Shown here one piece after another: positions 41,395-53,142 of a stretch of 64,000 nt of DNA; the first letter of the stretch is position 1, and the number at the start of each line of letters is the position of its first letter. Made by a program: the position numbers and the translations under genes. This DNA is from Pseudomonas putida W15Oct28. GTDB lineage: Bacteria; Pseudomonadota; Gammaproteobacteria; Pseudomonadales; Pseudomonadaceae. The stretch is taken from the NCBI RefSeq assembly GCF_000708715.2, contig NZ_JENB01000013.1, positions 97,799-161,798 of the forward strand. The letters are read 5' to 3'. The notes beneath the pieces are model-generated. The model made no database searches. It was not told where the DNA came from and saw only the letters and a program-made list of their open reading frames with translations.

Positions 41395-44169
41395 TCAAGA
41401 TTGTTGTATCAACACGTTGACCGGAAACTCCGCCAGCACAGCACTCAACATCAACTCCTTGGAAGAGCTGACCGCCGCGCAGGGGAAAAGTCCCGTCGAG
41501 TTGGCAGGTGACAAGGCAAACGGCAATACCAGCCGGGTGTCGTCCCAGTTCTGTGCCGGGATCAACGGTGTAGTGCTGCCACCGAGCAGGGTACTGGCCA
41601 GGCGTGGCGCGACGATGACGGCCCGCTCGCCGTCGCCCAACCGGGCAAAGGCGATCACCTTGTCAGCGTGCCGGCCCTGCACGGTCAGTGGCAGGTAGGC
41701 GCCACGGCGGAACAGCTCGGCGTGGGCCTGGCGGCAGTCCAGCACCCGGGCGATCAAGGCCTGCTTGATGCGGCCGTCGCGCCAGTGCGCCAGCAGCTCG
41801 GCTACCGGCGTGGCGTCGTCCAGGGTGCGACGCCTCAAAGCGTAGTCCACGGCGCGGCGGTTGTCCGGGTCGACCAGGCTGAAGTCCCAGTACTCGTTGC
41901 CCTGGTACAGGTCGGGCACGCCGGGGGTGGTCATGCGCAGCAGGGCCTGCACCAGGCCATTGAGGGCGCCGGGGCAGGCGAGCAGTTGCGCGGCGTCTGC
42001 CACGGATTTGCGCAGTTGCTGGTTCTCGCCGTCCAGCAGCAGGCCATCGATGTAGCGGGCACAGGCGCCTTCGTAGGCCTCGTGCGGCGCGTTCCAGCTG
42101 CTGCGCAACTTGGCCTCGCGCAGGGCCTTCTGCTGCCACTGGCGGATACGCTCGGCGTACTGGCGCAGGGCGTTGTCGTCGTGCAGGTCGAGGCCCAGCG
42201 GCCAACTGCCAAGCAGGGTTTGCAGCAGCATCAACTCGTCGCCGGGGCTGGGTGCCAGGCCATCGTCCAGCTGTGCGCGTAGAGGCGCTGCCAGTTCACG
42301 CCAATGTTCCACCCGGCTGGCCAGCCACGGGCCGCGTTCGCTAAGCACGGCCAGGCGTGCGCGGGTATCTTCGCCGCGTTTGTGATCATGGGTTGCAGTG
42401 GCCAGCAGGTTGTCGGGGAAGTCGCGCAGGCGCCGCTGGGCTTCGTTATGGAAGTGCATGGGTGGGGCGCTGAAACGCTCGGCCTCGAAGCCCACGTCGT
42501 TGCGCGACAGCAGCCGGGCACTGCGGTAGAAGGCGGTGTCTTCCACGGCTTTGGCGGCGCTTGGGGCGGTCAGTTGCTGGAAGCGCACGCAGGCGTGGCG
42601 CAGTTGCTTGCGCGCGCGGCCCGGGGGCATCTGCCGCCAGGCTTGCCCGCCCAGCCATTGCTCAAGGTGGTCCAGCAGCGGCCAGTCGGCTTCACCGAGG
42701 TCGTGCCGGGCGTTGGCCAGCGCCTGCTGGAAAAAACCTTCGTCTTCAGCCGGGCGCCCGCAGGCGTTGAAGTAGGTGCGGTATACCGGGTAATGCGCCA
42801 CCAGTGCCTGCAAGGCCCGGCGAATCGCGCCCAGGGTCAGGTCGCGGGTCATCAGGTCGTTGCGGGCGACTTGCAACAGGGCCTGAGCCACCGATTCGCA
42901 GTCACCGGCCAGGCTGGCATTGAGCACAAGATGACGCGCCTGACGCACTTCTTCGGGGAAGTCCGGCCGTTCGGTGACATTAGCCCACAGCTCGGTCAGT
43001 GGTGCCTCGCCGGCGGGGTCATGCTGCAGCAGCGAGACCTGGTTCATGAATTCGTAGCCGGTGGTGCCGTCGGTGAGCCAGTCGCGGTGCAGGTGTTCGT
43101 CAGCGCCAAGAATTTTTTCCACGTAGATCGGGAAGTGTTCCAGTGCCGCATCCAGCGGCCGCTGTGCCAGCAAGCTATCGACCCGCCGGCGCAGTTTGCG
43201 GCAATAGCCACGCGGGTCGGCAAGGCCGTCGATGTGGTCGATGCGCAGGCCGTCCACCAGGCCGCGTTCGATCAACTCGAACAGTTTGGCGTGGGTGGCC
43301 TCGTACACCACGGCGCGCTCCACCCTCAGGCCGCCCAGCTCGTTGATGTCGAAGAAGCGCCGCCAGTTGATGTCGTCGGCCGCAGTGCGCCAGCTGGCCA
43401 GGCGGTAGGTCTGGCGCTCCAGCAGCAGGTGCAGGCGTTTGAGGCCATTTTCGGCGCGGCTGTCGAATGCCACCAGCGCCGATTGCAGGTCGGCCCCTTC
43501 GCGCACCAGGCGTGCCAGTTCGGTGTGCAGGGGCAGGGCATCGACCAGCGGGGTGGTCGATTCGGCCAATGCCGTGAAGTGCTCGGCCAGGGCCTTGAGT
43601 GCCGGCGCCGGGCTGAGGGCGAGAATCCAGCCATAGTCGACCGGGCAAACCGGGAAGCGGTGATCGTAATGGGCGATTTGCAGCGTGCCGTGCTGCTTGT
43701 CGAATTCAAGCGGTATCTCGCCATTCTTCAGGGCCACGCCATAGTCGCTGCCAAGGAACGGCAGCAGCAGTTGCCCGGCCAGCAGCGGGTCGCTGGAGTG
43801 CCACTGGATGTCGAAGAACTCCGCATACGGGCTGCGCCGGCCCCAGGCCAGCAGGCTCTGCCACCAGGGGTTGTCGGCACCGCCCACGGCCATGTGGTTG
43901 GACACGGTGTCGAGGATCAGCCCCATGCCATGCTGGCGCAGCGCGGCGACCAGCCGCTCCAGTGCTGCCTCGCCGCCAAGCTCGGGGTTGACGCAGGTCG
44001 GGTCGACCACGTCGTAGCCATGGCGCGAGCCTGCCCGGGCCTTGAGGATGGGCGAGGCATACAGGTGGCTGATGCCCAGTTGGGCAAAGTACGGCACCAG
44101 CGGCACGGCGTGATCAAGGGTGAAGTCGCTGTGAAACTGCAGGCGCAGGGTGGCGGTCAGTGGCTTCAT
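41395..44169 (-). CDS. treY: Malto-oligosyltrehalose synthase
   Basis: 924-residue GH13_26 enzyme that isomerises the reducing-end alpha-1,4 bond of maltodextrin to a trehalosyl unit. N-terminal ATLRLQFHSDFTLDHAVPLV and HLYASPILKARAGSRHGYDV are the family start. GLRIDHIDGLADPRGYCRKL carries the nucleophile and IYVEKILGADEHL the acid. The C-terminal PGVPDLYQGNEYWDFSLVDP and DNRRAVDY blocks are also typical. Its start overlaps the malQ stop (ATGA). Confidence 0.95.
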   Translation of the reverse strand: MKPLTATLRLQFHSDFTLDHAVPLVPYFAQLGISHLYASPILKARAGSRHGYDVVDPTCVNPELGGEAALERLVAALRQHGMGLILDTVSNHMAVGGADNPWWQSLLAWGRRSPYAEFFDIQWHSSDPLLAGQLLLPFLGSDYGVALKNGEIPLEFDKQHGTLQIAHYDHRFPVCPVDYGWILALSPAPALKALAEHFTALAESTTPLVDALPLHTELARLVREGADLQSALVAFDSRAENGLKRLHLLLERQTYRLASWRTAADDINWRRFFDINELGGLRVERAVVYEATHAKLFELIERGLVDGLRIDHIDGLADPRGYCRKLRRRVDSLLAQRPLDAALEHFPIYVEKILGADEHLHRDWLTDGTTGYEFMNQVSLLQHDPAGEAPLTELWANVTERPDFPEEVRQARHLVLNASLAGDCESVAQALLQVARNDLMTRDLTLGAIRRALQALVAHYPVYRTYFNACGRPAEDEGFFQQALANARHDLGEADWPLLDHLEQWLGGQAWRQMPPGRARKQLRHACVRFQQLTAPSAAKAVEDTAFYRSARLLSRNDVGFEAERFSAPPMHFHNEAQRRLRDFPDNLLATATHDHKRGEDTRARLAVLSERGPWLASRVEHWRELAAPLRAQLDDGLAPSPGDELMLLQTLLGSWPLGLDLHDDNALRQYAERIRQWQQKALREAKLRSSWNAPHEAYEGACARYIDGLLLDGENQQLRKSVADAAQLLACPGALNGLVQALLRMTTPGVPDLYQGNEYWDFSLVDPDNRRAVDYALRRRTLDDATPVAELLAHWRDGRIKQALIARVLDCRQAHAELFRRGAYLPLTVQGRHADKVIAFARLGDGERAVIVAPRLASTLLGGSTTPLIPAQNWDDTRLVLPFALSPANSTGLFPCAAVSSSKELMLSAVLAEFPVNVLIQQS

Positions 44170-46235
44170 CGGTCACGCTCCCAGGCCTGTTCGCGGGCCC
44201 GGGCCAGCAGCTCCAGGCGCCGTGCGGCGTCCTCGTCATCGAGCAGTTCTGCCACCGGCCGGGCGAAGCGCCGCCGCCAGTTGGGATGGCCGCTGGTGGT
44301 GCCCGGCAGGTTGGGCTGCTCGTCGCTGCCCAGCAGGTCTTCCAGCGGCACCAGTACCAGGGGCGCGCGGGTATGGCCAACGAAGCGGATGGCGGCGTCG
44401 ATCACTGCGTCGTTGTCCTTCAGCTCGCCGTAGTTGGCCTCCAAGGTACGGCGCAGGCCGTCGTGTTCTTTCTGGCGATCTTGGCGCCAGTGCAATTCGG
44501 TGGCGGCGTCGATCAGTTGCAAGCGGTGGCTCCAGTCGATGTCGCGGTTTTCCAGCCAGCCGGCCAGCGGTGCCAGGTCGTGGGTGCCGGTGGTGGCCAG
44601 GGCGTTGTCCGGCCAGTCGAGAATCGGCTTGAACTGGCCCGGCTGGGTCTGCTCGAACGGCAGCACGCGCATGCCCAGCACCGCCTTCTCGGCCAGTGTT
44701 TCGCGCAGGCCGTCGGGCACGGTGCCCAGGTCTTCACCGAGAATGATCGCCTGGTGGCGTACCGACTCCAGCGCCAGCAGGCGCAGCAAGTCGTCGAGCG
44801 GGTAATTGAGGTAAGCGCCTTCGCTGGGTTTGGCACCCTGCGGGATCAGCCACAGCCGGCGCAGGCCCATCACATGGTCGATGCGCAAGCCACCGGCATG
44901 GGCCAGGTTGGCCCGCAGCATCTCGATGAAGGCGCGGTAGCCGTTGCGCTTGAGGCCTTCGGGCGAGAACGCACAGATGCCCCAGTCCTGCCCGGCGCGG
45001 TTGAGGATGTCGGGCGGTGCACCCACTTTCAGGCCGGCCAGCAATTCGTCCTGGCGGCTCCAGGCCTGGCTGCCGGCGCCGTCGGCACCCACCGCCAGGT
45101 CGGCGATCAGGCCCACTGCCATGCCGTTGCCGCGGGCTGCTTCCTGGGCACGTTGCAGGCCGCGTTCGGTCAGCCATTGGCAGAAGGCATGGAATTCGAC
45201 CTTGGCCGGGTAGGCATGTGCAAAGGCCTCCACCTCCGGGTGATACGGGTCGTGCCAAGCCTTGGGCCAGTTGCGCCAGTCGGCGCCCAGGCCGTGCTCC
45301 ACCGCCTGGGCCTGCAGCACCTCGAAGCGGCAGTGGTGCTCCAGCGCCTGGCCACCGGCTTCGCGGAAGCTGTCAAAATCGCCGCGCAGCGGGTGGTCGC
45401 CCTGGCTGAAGCCCTGGTACAGCGCTTCAAGCAGGCGCAGGCGGGCGCTGGCGGCGCGTGGCCAGTCGACCAGAGGGCGTTGCTCAAGTTCTTCCAGTTG
45501 TTGTTCCAGCCCGCAGGCTTCGATGGCCATGCGCACCTCCCGCTCGCCCAGCAGGGCGGCGGGGCTGGCGTACAGGGTGTTGAGCAACAGGCGGCTGGAG
45601 GGCGAGTAGGGGCTGTAGTGTTCCTGGTCGATGGCCGACAGCGCGTGGATCGGGCTGATGGCCAAGGCATCGGCGCCGCGCTCGGCAGCCGAACGGGCGA
45701 GTTGCTCCAGGGCCAGGCAGTCGCCGTAGCCGCCGTCGCCGGGGCGGCGCAGGCTGTACAGCTGCACGGCCAGGCCCCAGCAGCGTGGTGGCGGCTGTTG
45801 CACCGCGTCTTCGAGGCTGTGGCAGCGGGGCGGGGCCACGGCCACGGTGAAGTGACGGCTGTCGATTTCCACCTGGTGGTAGCCGATTGGCAGCTCACCG
45901 GGCAGGCGAGCCTGGTCGTCGAGTTTCAGGGTGAGTGAGGCGTGGTCTTCCAGGGTGCAGTGCGCGACGCTGGCGGCGCTGAAGTAGCGTGCAAGCGCCA
46001 GTGGCTGGCCCAGGTCGGCGGTCAGCAGGGGCGGCAGGTGTTCGCTGTCTTCGGCGGCTTCCACCGTGCGCAGGCTGGCTGCGATGGCGTCGTCATCGGC
46101 GGCAGCGTGGCCCAGGCCTTCAAGAATGGTGCGCAGCACCTCGTCACTGACGCGCTGGGGCCGGGCGTTGGCGTCGATCCAGTCGCGGCTCAACCCGACG
46201 CGGTTTGCCAAGCGGTGCAGGGCGGTTTCGCTCAT
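44166..46235 (-). CDS. malQ: 4-alpha-glucanotransferase (amylomaltase)
   Basis: 689-residue GH77 enzyme redistributing maltodextrins. The start has LANRVGLSRDWIDANARPQ. The catalytic region contains GDGGYGDCLALEQLARSAAE, LRIDHVMGLRRLWLIPQG (nucleophile), IILGEDLGTVP (acid) and TGTHDLAPLAGW. About the usual length for the long bacterial form. Both ends overlap neighbouring genes by ATGA, so treZ-malQ-treY are translated as a coupled set. Confidence 0.95.
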   Translation of the reverse strand: MSETALHRLANRVGLSRDWIDANARPQRVSDEVLRTILEGLGHAAADDDAIAASLRTVEAAEDSEHLPPLLTADLGQPLALARYFSAASVAHCTLEDHASLTLKLDDQARLPGELPIGYHQVEIDSRHFTVAVAPPRCHSLEDAVQQPPPRCWGLAVQLYSLRRPGDGGYGDCLALEQLARSAAERGADALAISPIHALSAIDQEHYSPYSPSSRLLLNTLYASPAALLGEREVRMAIEACGLEQQLEELEQRPLVDWPRAASARLRLLEALYQGFSQGDHPLRGDFDSFREAGGQALEHHCRFEVLQAQAVEHGLGADWRNWPKAWHDPYHPEVEAFAHAYPAKVEFHAFCQWLTERGLQRAQEAARGNGMAVGLIADLAVGADGAGSQAWSRQDELLAGLKVGAPPDILNRAGQDWGICAFSPEGLKRNGYRAFIEMLRANLAHAGGLRIDHVMGLRRLWLIPQGAKPSEGAYLNYPLDDLLRLLALESVRHQAIILGEDLGTVPDGLRETLAEKAVLGMRVLPFEQTQPGQFKPILDWPDNALATTGTHDLAPLAGWLENRDIDWSHRLQLIDAATELHWRQDRQKEHDGLRRTLEANYGELKDNDAVIDAAIRFVGHTRAPLVLVPLEDLLGSDEQPNLPGTTSGHPNWRRRFARPVAELLDDEDAARRLELLARAREQAWERDR

Positions 46236-47974
46236 GGGCGCTCCTGGTCAGGGGGAAGCAGGCTGACCACGCAGCTGTACGCGGCCATTTGGGTATCTGG
46301 GTGTCGGGTGTCGCTGCTGTCGAACAGCCGGGTGGAGGCAGCGGGCAGCTCGACCGCCTGCTCAGTTGCCGCCAGGTTCAGGTCGATGCGCAGGGTATTG
46401 CCATCGCCTAGCTGCCAGCGTGCGGTTAGCGTTTTGTCGCCATGCACCTCGGCACCCAGTGAACGGCTGCCGGGCAGGTGCGGGATGACGTGGCGGCGGC
46501 GCAGGTCGAGCAGTTGCTGGTACAGACCGTGCCAGCCGGCGATCACCTCCTTGTTTTGCGGGCGTGAAGACTCGAAGGTCTGTTCGGCGTTGGGGTCTGG
46601 AATGTGCTCACGCTGCTCGGGGTCGGCAAACGCAGTGAAGTGGGCGAACTCGCCACGCCGGCCTTCGCGCACGGCGTCGGCCAACTGGTCATGGAAGTCG
46701 GTAAAGAACAGGAATGGCCGGCAACTGCCGTCGTCGTCGCCCATGAACAGCAGCGGAATCATCGGCGCCAGCAGCAGCAGGCCGGTGGCTGCACGCAGGG
46801 CCGGCGGCGGGCACAGGCGGGTCAGGCGTTCGCCCAGGGCACGGTTGCCAACCTGGTCATGGTTCTGCAGGAACAACACAAAGGCGCTGGGTGGCAGGTG
46901 CCCGCTGGGCTCGCCGCGTGGCGTGCCATGCCGGTTGGCCTGGCCCTGGAACACGAAACCTTCGCCAAGGCAGCGCGCCAGCTGGTCGATGGGGCGTTGC
47001 TGGTAGTCGGCGTAGTAGCCTTCGGTTTCGCCGGTCAGCAGCACGTGCAAGGCATTGTGGCCGTCGTCGTTCCATTGGGCGTCGAAGCCTTGTTCCAGCA
47101 AGCCGGCCTGGTTGTGCTCGTTCTCCAGCACCAGCCACACCTGGCGGCCCGGCTCGACGGCGGCGCGTACGCGCTGCGCCAGTTCGATCAGAAAGTCTGG
47201 CTGGTCGATGGCGTGCACGGCATCCAGGCGCAGGCCGTCGCAGCGGTAGTCGCACAGCCACATCAGGGCGTTCTGGATAAAGAACTCGCGCACCTGCGGG
47301 CGGCGGAAGTCGATGGCCGCCCCCCATGGCGTCTGCCGGTCTTGGCGGAAGAACGGGCTGGCGTACTGGTGCAGGTAATTGCCGTCGGGGCCGAAGTGGT
47401 TGTACACCACATCCACCAGCACCATCAGCCCTTCGCCGTGGGCCTGGTCGACCAGTGCGCACAACTGCTCGGGGCTGCCGTAGGTGTTCTGCGGTGCGTA
47501 GGGCAGCACGCCGTCGTAGCCCCAGTTGCGCTCGCCGGGGAACTGCCCCAGTGGCATCAGCTCGACGGCACTGATGCCCAGCTCGGCCAGGCGCGGCAGC
47601 TGCCGGGCAACCCCGGCGTAGCCATCGAGCAAACCGACATGCAGCTCCTGGATCACCGCTTCGTGCCAGGGCCGGCCTTGCCAAGGGTGTTGCCAGTGGT
47701 AACCGGCCACATCCACCACCTGGCTCGGGCCCTGTACGCCGTCAGGCTGGTAGCGGGAGGCCGGGTCGGCCACCTGCAGTTCGCCGTCGATACGGTAGTG
47801 GTATCGGTCACCGGCCTGGCACGGGGCCACACCGGTGTACCAGCCATCGTCGCCGGGCAGCAGCTCGATGGCCGGCTGTTGCTCCAGTTCTACGCTCACG
47901 CTGCGCGCATCGGGTGCCCAGAGGGCGAAGCGCGCCGACGTGGCGTCCAGCAAGTGTGCGCCATGCCTGTGCAT
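46232..47974 (-). CDS. treZ: Malto-oligosyltrehalose trehalohydrolase
   Basis: 580-residue GH13_10 enzyme releasing trehalose from the TreY product. The N-terminal beta-sandwich has RFALWAPDARSVSVEL and GWYTGVAPCQAGDRYHYRID. The barrel has LGISAVELMPLGQFPGERNW, DGLRLDAVHAID (nucleophile), VWLVLENEHNQAGLL (acid) and FLQNHDQVGNRALGER. Start 47974 (MHRHGAHLLDATSARF) was chosen because it sits at the sandwich domain and has GGGGGCTGGAAG upstream. The longer frame to 48202 overlaps glgA and is not credible. Confidence 0.94.
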   Translation of the reverse strand: MHRHGAHLLDATSARFALWAPDARSVSVELEQQPAIELLPGDDGWYTGVAPCQAGDRYHYRIDGELQVADPASRYQPDGVQGPSQVVDVAGYHWQHPWQGRPWHEAVIQELHVGLLDGYAGVARQLPRLAELGISAVELMPLGQFPGERNWGYDGVLPYAPQNTYGSPEQLCALVDQAHGEGLMVLVDVVYNHFGPDGNYLHQYASPFFRQDRQTPWGAAIDFRRPQVREFFIQNALMWLCDYRCDGLRLDAVHAIDQPDFLIELAQRVRAAVEPGRQVWLVLENEHNQAGLLEQGFDAQWNDDGHNALHVLLTGETEGYYADYQQRPIDQLARCLGEGFVFQGQANRHGTPRGEPSGHLPPSAFVLFLQNHDQVGNRALGERLTRLCPPPALRAATGLLLLAPMIPLLFMGDDDGSCRPFLFFTDFHDQLADAVREGRRGEFAHFTAFADPEQREHIPDPNAEQTFESSRPQNKEVIAGWHGLYQQLLDLRRRHVIPHLPGSRSLGAEVHGDKTLTARWQLGDGNTLRIDLNLAATEQAVELPAASTRLFDSSDTRHPDTQMAAYSCVVSLLPPDQERP

Positions 47975-47988
47975 CTTCCAGCCCCCGC

Positions 47989-49548
47989 TCAGTAGTGGCT
48001 CAGTTGTGCCTGCTTGACCAGGTCCTCGTAGAGGCGGGCGTAGGGTTCCACCGCCTGGCACCAGTTGAATGGCTGGGTCATCGACAGGCAGCGCATGGCG
48101 TTCAGCAAGTCCTTCTTGCCGTACACATAGAAGGCGCGGCTGAGTGCCTGGCGGTAGCTTTCGACGGTCGACTCGTTGAAGAGGAAACCCGTGACGCCGC
48201 ACTCGATGGTGTCGGCCAGGCCGCCCGTGTTGCGCGCCACCGGCAGCGAGCCGAAGCGTTGCGCGTACATCTGGCTGAGGCCGCAGGGCTCGTAGCGCGA
48301 CGGCATCAGCAGGAAGTCGCTGCCGGCGAACATGCGCCGGGCGTCGGTTTCGTTGAAGCCGATGCGCACGCCGATGCGGCCCGGGTGGCGCAGCGCCAAC
48401 TCGCGCATGGCCTGTTCCTCTTCCGGCTCGCCACGGCCGATGATCGCAATCTGCCCGCCTTGTTCGACGATGTAGTCGGCCACGCCCAAGGTCAGGTCCA
48501 GGCCCTTCTGGTACACCAGCCGCGACACCACGGCGAACAGCGGGCCCTCGGAGTCCTCCAGGCCGAACAGCTGGCGCACTTCATGGGTGTTGCGCGCCTT
48601 GCCTTCCCAGTCGTTGATGCTGAAGTTGTGCTGCAGGTGCTTGTCGGTGGCCGAGTCCCAGCTTTCATCAATACCGTTGGGGATGCCGCCGAGCAGGCCT
48701 TGCTGGGCTTTGCTGGCGAGGAAGCCATCCAGGCCGCAGCCGAATTCCGGGGTGGTGATTTCCCGGGCATAGGTGGCGCTGACCGTGGTGATGTGGCTGG
48801 AATACGCCAAGCCCGCCTTGAGGAACGACAACTTGCCGTAGAACTCCATGCCTTCTTGCTGCATGGCGTGGTCGGGAATCGCCAGCTCCGGGCTGCAACC
48901 ACGGCTGTACACACCCTGGTAGGCCAGGTTGTGGATGGTGAACAGGGTGGGCGTGTTCAGCCCGCGCCAGTGCATGTAGGCCGGGGCCAGGCCGGCGGGC
49001 CAGTCATGTGCGTGCACCACTTCCGGCGTCCAGTGGATCTTGCCTTCGCCCGCAGCGATCTCGGCGGCAGCCAGGCCCAGGCGGGCAAAGCGGATGTGGT
49101 TGTCGGGCCAGTCGCGGCCATTGTTGGCACCATAGGGAGTGCCGTCGCGCTGGTACAGCTCGGGGCAGATCAGTACATAGATGACCAGGCCGTCGGCCAT
49201 GTCCATGCGCCCGATCTTGCACGGCGGCAGGGCCGCGTGGCCGCCCAGTTCACCGACGATGTGGATCGGGTTGTCGCTCTCCATCACCTGGGGGTACCCC
49301 GGGATCAACACCCGCACATCGTGCAGGTGCGCCAGGGCACGGGGCAGGGCGGCGGACACGTCACCCAGGCCGCCGGTCTTGACCAGATCGGCAATTTCCG
49401 AGGTGACGAACAGAATCTTGCGCATGTTCGGGTTTTGCTGGCGCTGGGCGCCGGGTGCCTTGCCTGTCGTGGCGAAATCCGGGGTAAGCGGCTCGCGGTT
49501 GTCCGGTTTGAATGAATCTACGTGAGGCTCGACAGCGGCACTGATCAT
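47989..49548 (-). CDS. glgA: Glycogen synthase-type glycosyltransferase (GT5)
   Basis: 519-residue GT5 enzyme. After a ~45-residue low-complexity leader come MRKILFVTSEIADLVKTGGL (nucleotide-sugar loop KTGGL), VVHAHDWPAGLAPAYMHW, PNGIDESWDSATD, and the C-terminal EPCGLSQMYAQRFGSLPVAR donor-site motif with RNTGGLADTIE. Classical GlgA uses ADP-glucose, but no glgC lies in this window, so donor and product (chain extension or, as for GlgM, maltose-1-phosphate) are open. Start 49548 has ACGGAGAGAAG. First gene of the leftward operon, with an AlgU-like promoter ~215 bases upstream. Confidence 0.92.
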   Translation of the reverse strand: MISAAVEPHVDSFKPDNREPLTPDFATTGKAPGAQRQQNPNMRKILFVTSEIADLVKTGGLGDVSAALPRALAHLHDVRVLIPGYPQVMESDNPIHIVGELGGHAALPPCKIGRMDMADGLVIYVLICPELYQRDGTPYGANNGRDWPDNHIRFARLGLAAAEIAAGEGKIHWTPEVVHAHDWPAGLAPAYMHWRGLNTPTLFTIHNLAYQGVYSRGCSPELAIPDHAMQQEGMEFYGKLSFLKAGLAYSSHITTVSATYAREITTPEFGCGLDGFLASKAQQGLLGGIPNGIDESWDSATDKHLQHNFSINDWEGKARNTHEVRQLFGLEDSEGPLFAVVSRLVYQKGLDLTLGVADYIVEQGGQIAIIGRGEPEEEQAMRELALRHPGRIGVRIGFNETDARRMFAGSDFLLMPSRYEPCGLSQMYAQRFGSLPVARNTGGLADTIECGVTGFLFNESTVESYRQALSRAFYVYGKKDLLNAMRCLSMTQPFNWCQAVEPYARLYEDLVKQAQLSHY

Positions 49549-49762
49549 ACTTCTCTCCGTCCCTATGCTTGGCCGGGTGCTGGCACCCGTGGCGATGTTT
49601 CGTGTTGGTTCTCTCTGGTTCTGAATACTGCGTAGTGCGTTCCTTGCCCCTGAGTCGTGCGCGCAGGCACAGCGCTGTCGGCATTCCGGCCGAAGGCGAT
49701 TGGACTGGTTGGGGTGTGTGGGCCGAGCCTGGGTATGTCCCATGCGTTTGGCCTACTTAGTT

Positions 49763-49790
49763 CCTGACCCGCCGGCTTTCCTGAAAGTTC
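49763..49790 (-). promoter_or_regulatory. AlgU-like promoter before glgA
   Basis: On the minus strand GAACTT (49790-49785, exact -35 consensus), 17 bases, TCAGG (49767-49763; 3 of 5 against TCTGA). Reads toward glgA-treZ-malQ-treY. It would give a 5' leader of ~210 bases. Confidence 0.45.
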
Positions 49791-50002
49791 GACTTTTTTA
49801 CTTCACTCTTCCATAGAGCAAATGGCGGGCCGAAAACCGAGTGTAGGAGAGAAAGTGATAAAAAGGTGACCCGCTGGTCACTATTGTTATGTGCGGAATA
49901 GACGCAAACGTTGGCGTTTGTGAGCGGATGTGAAATGGGTTGGGCGAAGGCGGTGCGGGGGTGTTTTGAGGGTGCGCCAAATTGTGGCTGGGGTGGGCTA
50001 TT

Positions 50003-50017
50003 GCACCATAATGGTGC
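50003..50017. promoter_or_regulatory. NtrC-like palindrome
   Basis: GCACCA-TAA-TGGTGC, perfect 6-base arms, identical to the core of enteric and pseudomonad NtrC sites (GCACC-N5-GGTGC). No good sigma-54 -24/-12 element was found next to it, and the nearest genes are glgA and a small coiled-coil gene. Confidence 0.45.
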
Positions 50018-50093
50018 GTTGCAAGTGTGTTTGCTTGTTTGCGAGGGTCAGCAGCGTGGGAGCCCTAAAGCCCCCACTGAGAGGAAGGAAAGA

Positions 50094-50261
50094 TCAGAGG
50101 TTGACGGCCTTGCCGTCGGTACGCGCTTGCGCCAGCAGCAGGTTCAACTGGGCAACCTGTTGGCGCAGCTGGTCACGTTCGTCTTTCAGTTTACGCAGCT
50201 CATCACGGCGCACGGAGACATAGAGTGTCTGGGTTGGGGTTGCAGGCATCAAGGTACCCAT
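50094..50261 (-). CDS. Small coiled-coil protein
   Basis: 55 residues: [20 protein letters not shown], then a strongly heptad-like helix [20 protein letters not shown] and [18 protein letters not shown] lies before ATG 50261. A later in-frame ATG (MPATPTQ) is possible. It resembles basic-leucine-zipper-like helical proteins common in Pseudomonas but has no name I know. Divergent from gnd. Confidence 0.65.
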   Translation of the reverse strand: MGTLMPATPTQTLYVSVRRDELRKLKDERDQLRQQVAQLNLLLAQARTDGKAVNL

Positions 50262-50465
50262 GAGCACACCTCGCGGTTTTGGCTGGTGACAAGTCAAAGC
50301 GTAGACGCTTCACGCGGGGCGCATTTTGAATTCTTTCGCAGGCCTTGGGAACTTTTTTGTTTATCGTGGTCTTGCCGTTCGTCGCTGAACCCTCGGGCGG
50401 CATGCTGGACTAATCTGAAAAGCTGGACTGTGTTGTCATCCATTTCGAAAGGGGAGCATCGGCTC

Positions 50466-52951
<2,486 letters not shown>

Positions 52952-52970
52952 GACTTTTGTAAAGCCTGTG

Positions 52971-53115
52971 CCGGCCCTTTCGCGGGCACGCCCGCTCCCA
53001 CAGGGAAATCGTTGGGCTCTGGAACTGTGGCTTGCCCGCGGATGCCATAGGTACATCACTGGTTTCAAAGCCTGTGGCGAACCTGTGGGAGCGGGCGTGC
53101 CCGCGAAGAGGCCGG
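52971..53115. repeat. REP cluster between zwf and the GH15 gene
   Basis: Left CCGGCCCTTTCGCGGGCACG-CCCGCTCCCACAG and right CTGTGGGAGCGGGCGTGCCC-GCGAAGAGGCCGG arms, separated by ~80 bases carrying a REP-like GCCCGCGGATGCC fragment. Confidence 0.88.
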
Positions 53116-53142
53116 CACTGGCGATCACATCTAGGAGACTTA

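Larger units (their letters stand above)
49549..50093. other. 545-base intergenic region upstream of glgA
   Basis: No gene seen. It holds the AlgU-like promoter (49763-49790, minus strand), a short inverted repeat CAAACG-TTGG-CGTTTG (49904-49919), and an NtrC-type palindrome (50003-50017). Confidence 0.6.

Noticed and set aside
49911..50465. N-terminal extension of Gnd from 49911
   Set aside because: The Rossmann fold begins exactly at ATG 50466 with a good ribosome site. The upstream frame crosses the divergent coiled-coil gene.
52971..53115. CRISPR-like repeat cluster
   Set aside because: The repeats are inverted REP arms with unequal spacing and no unique spacers or cas genes.
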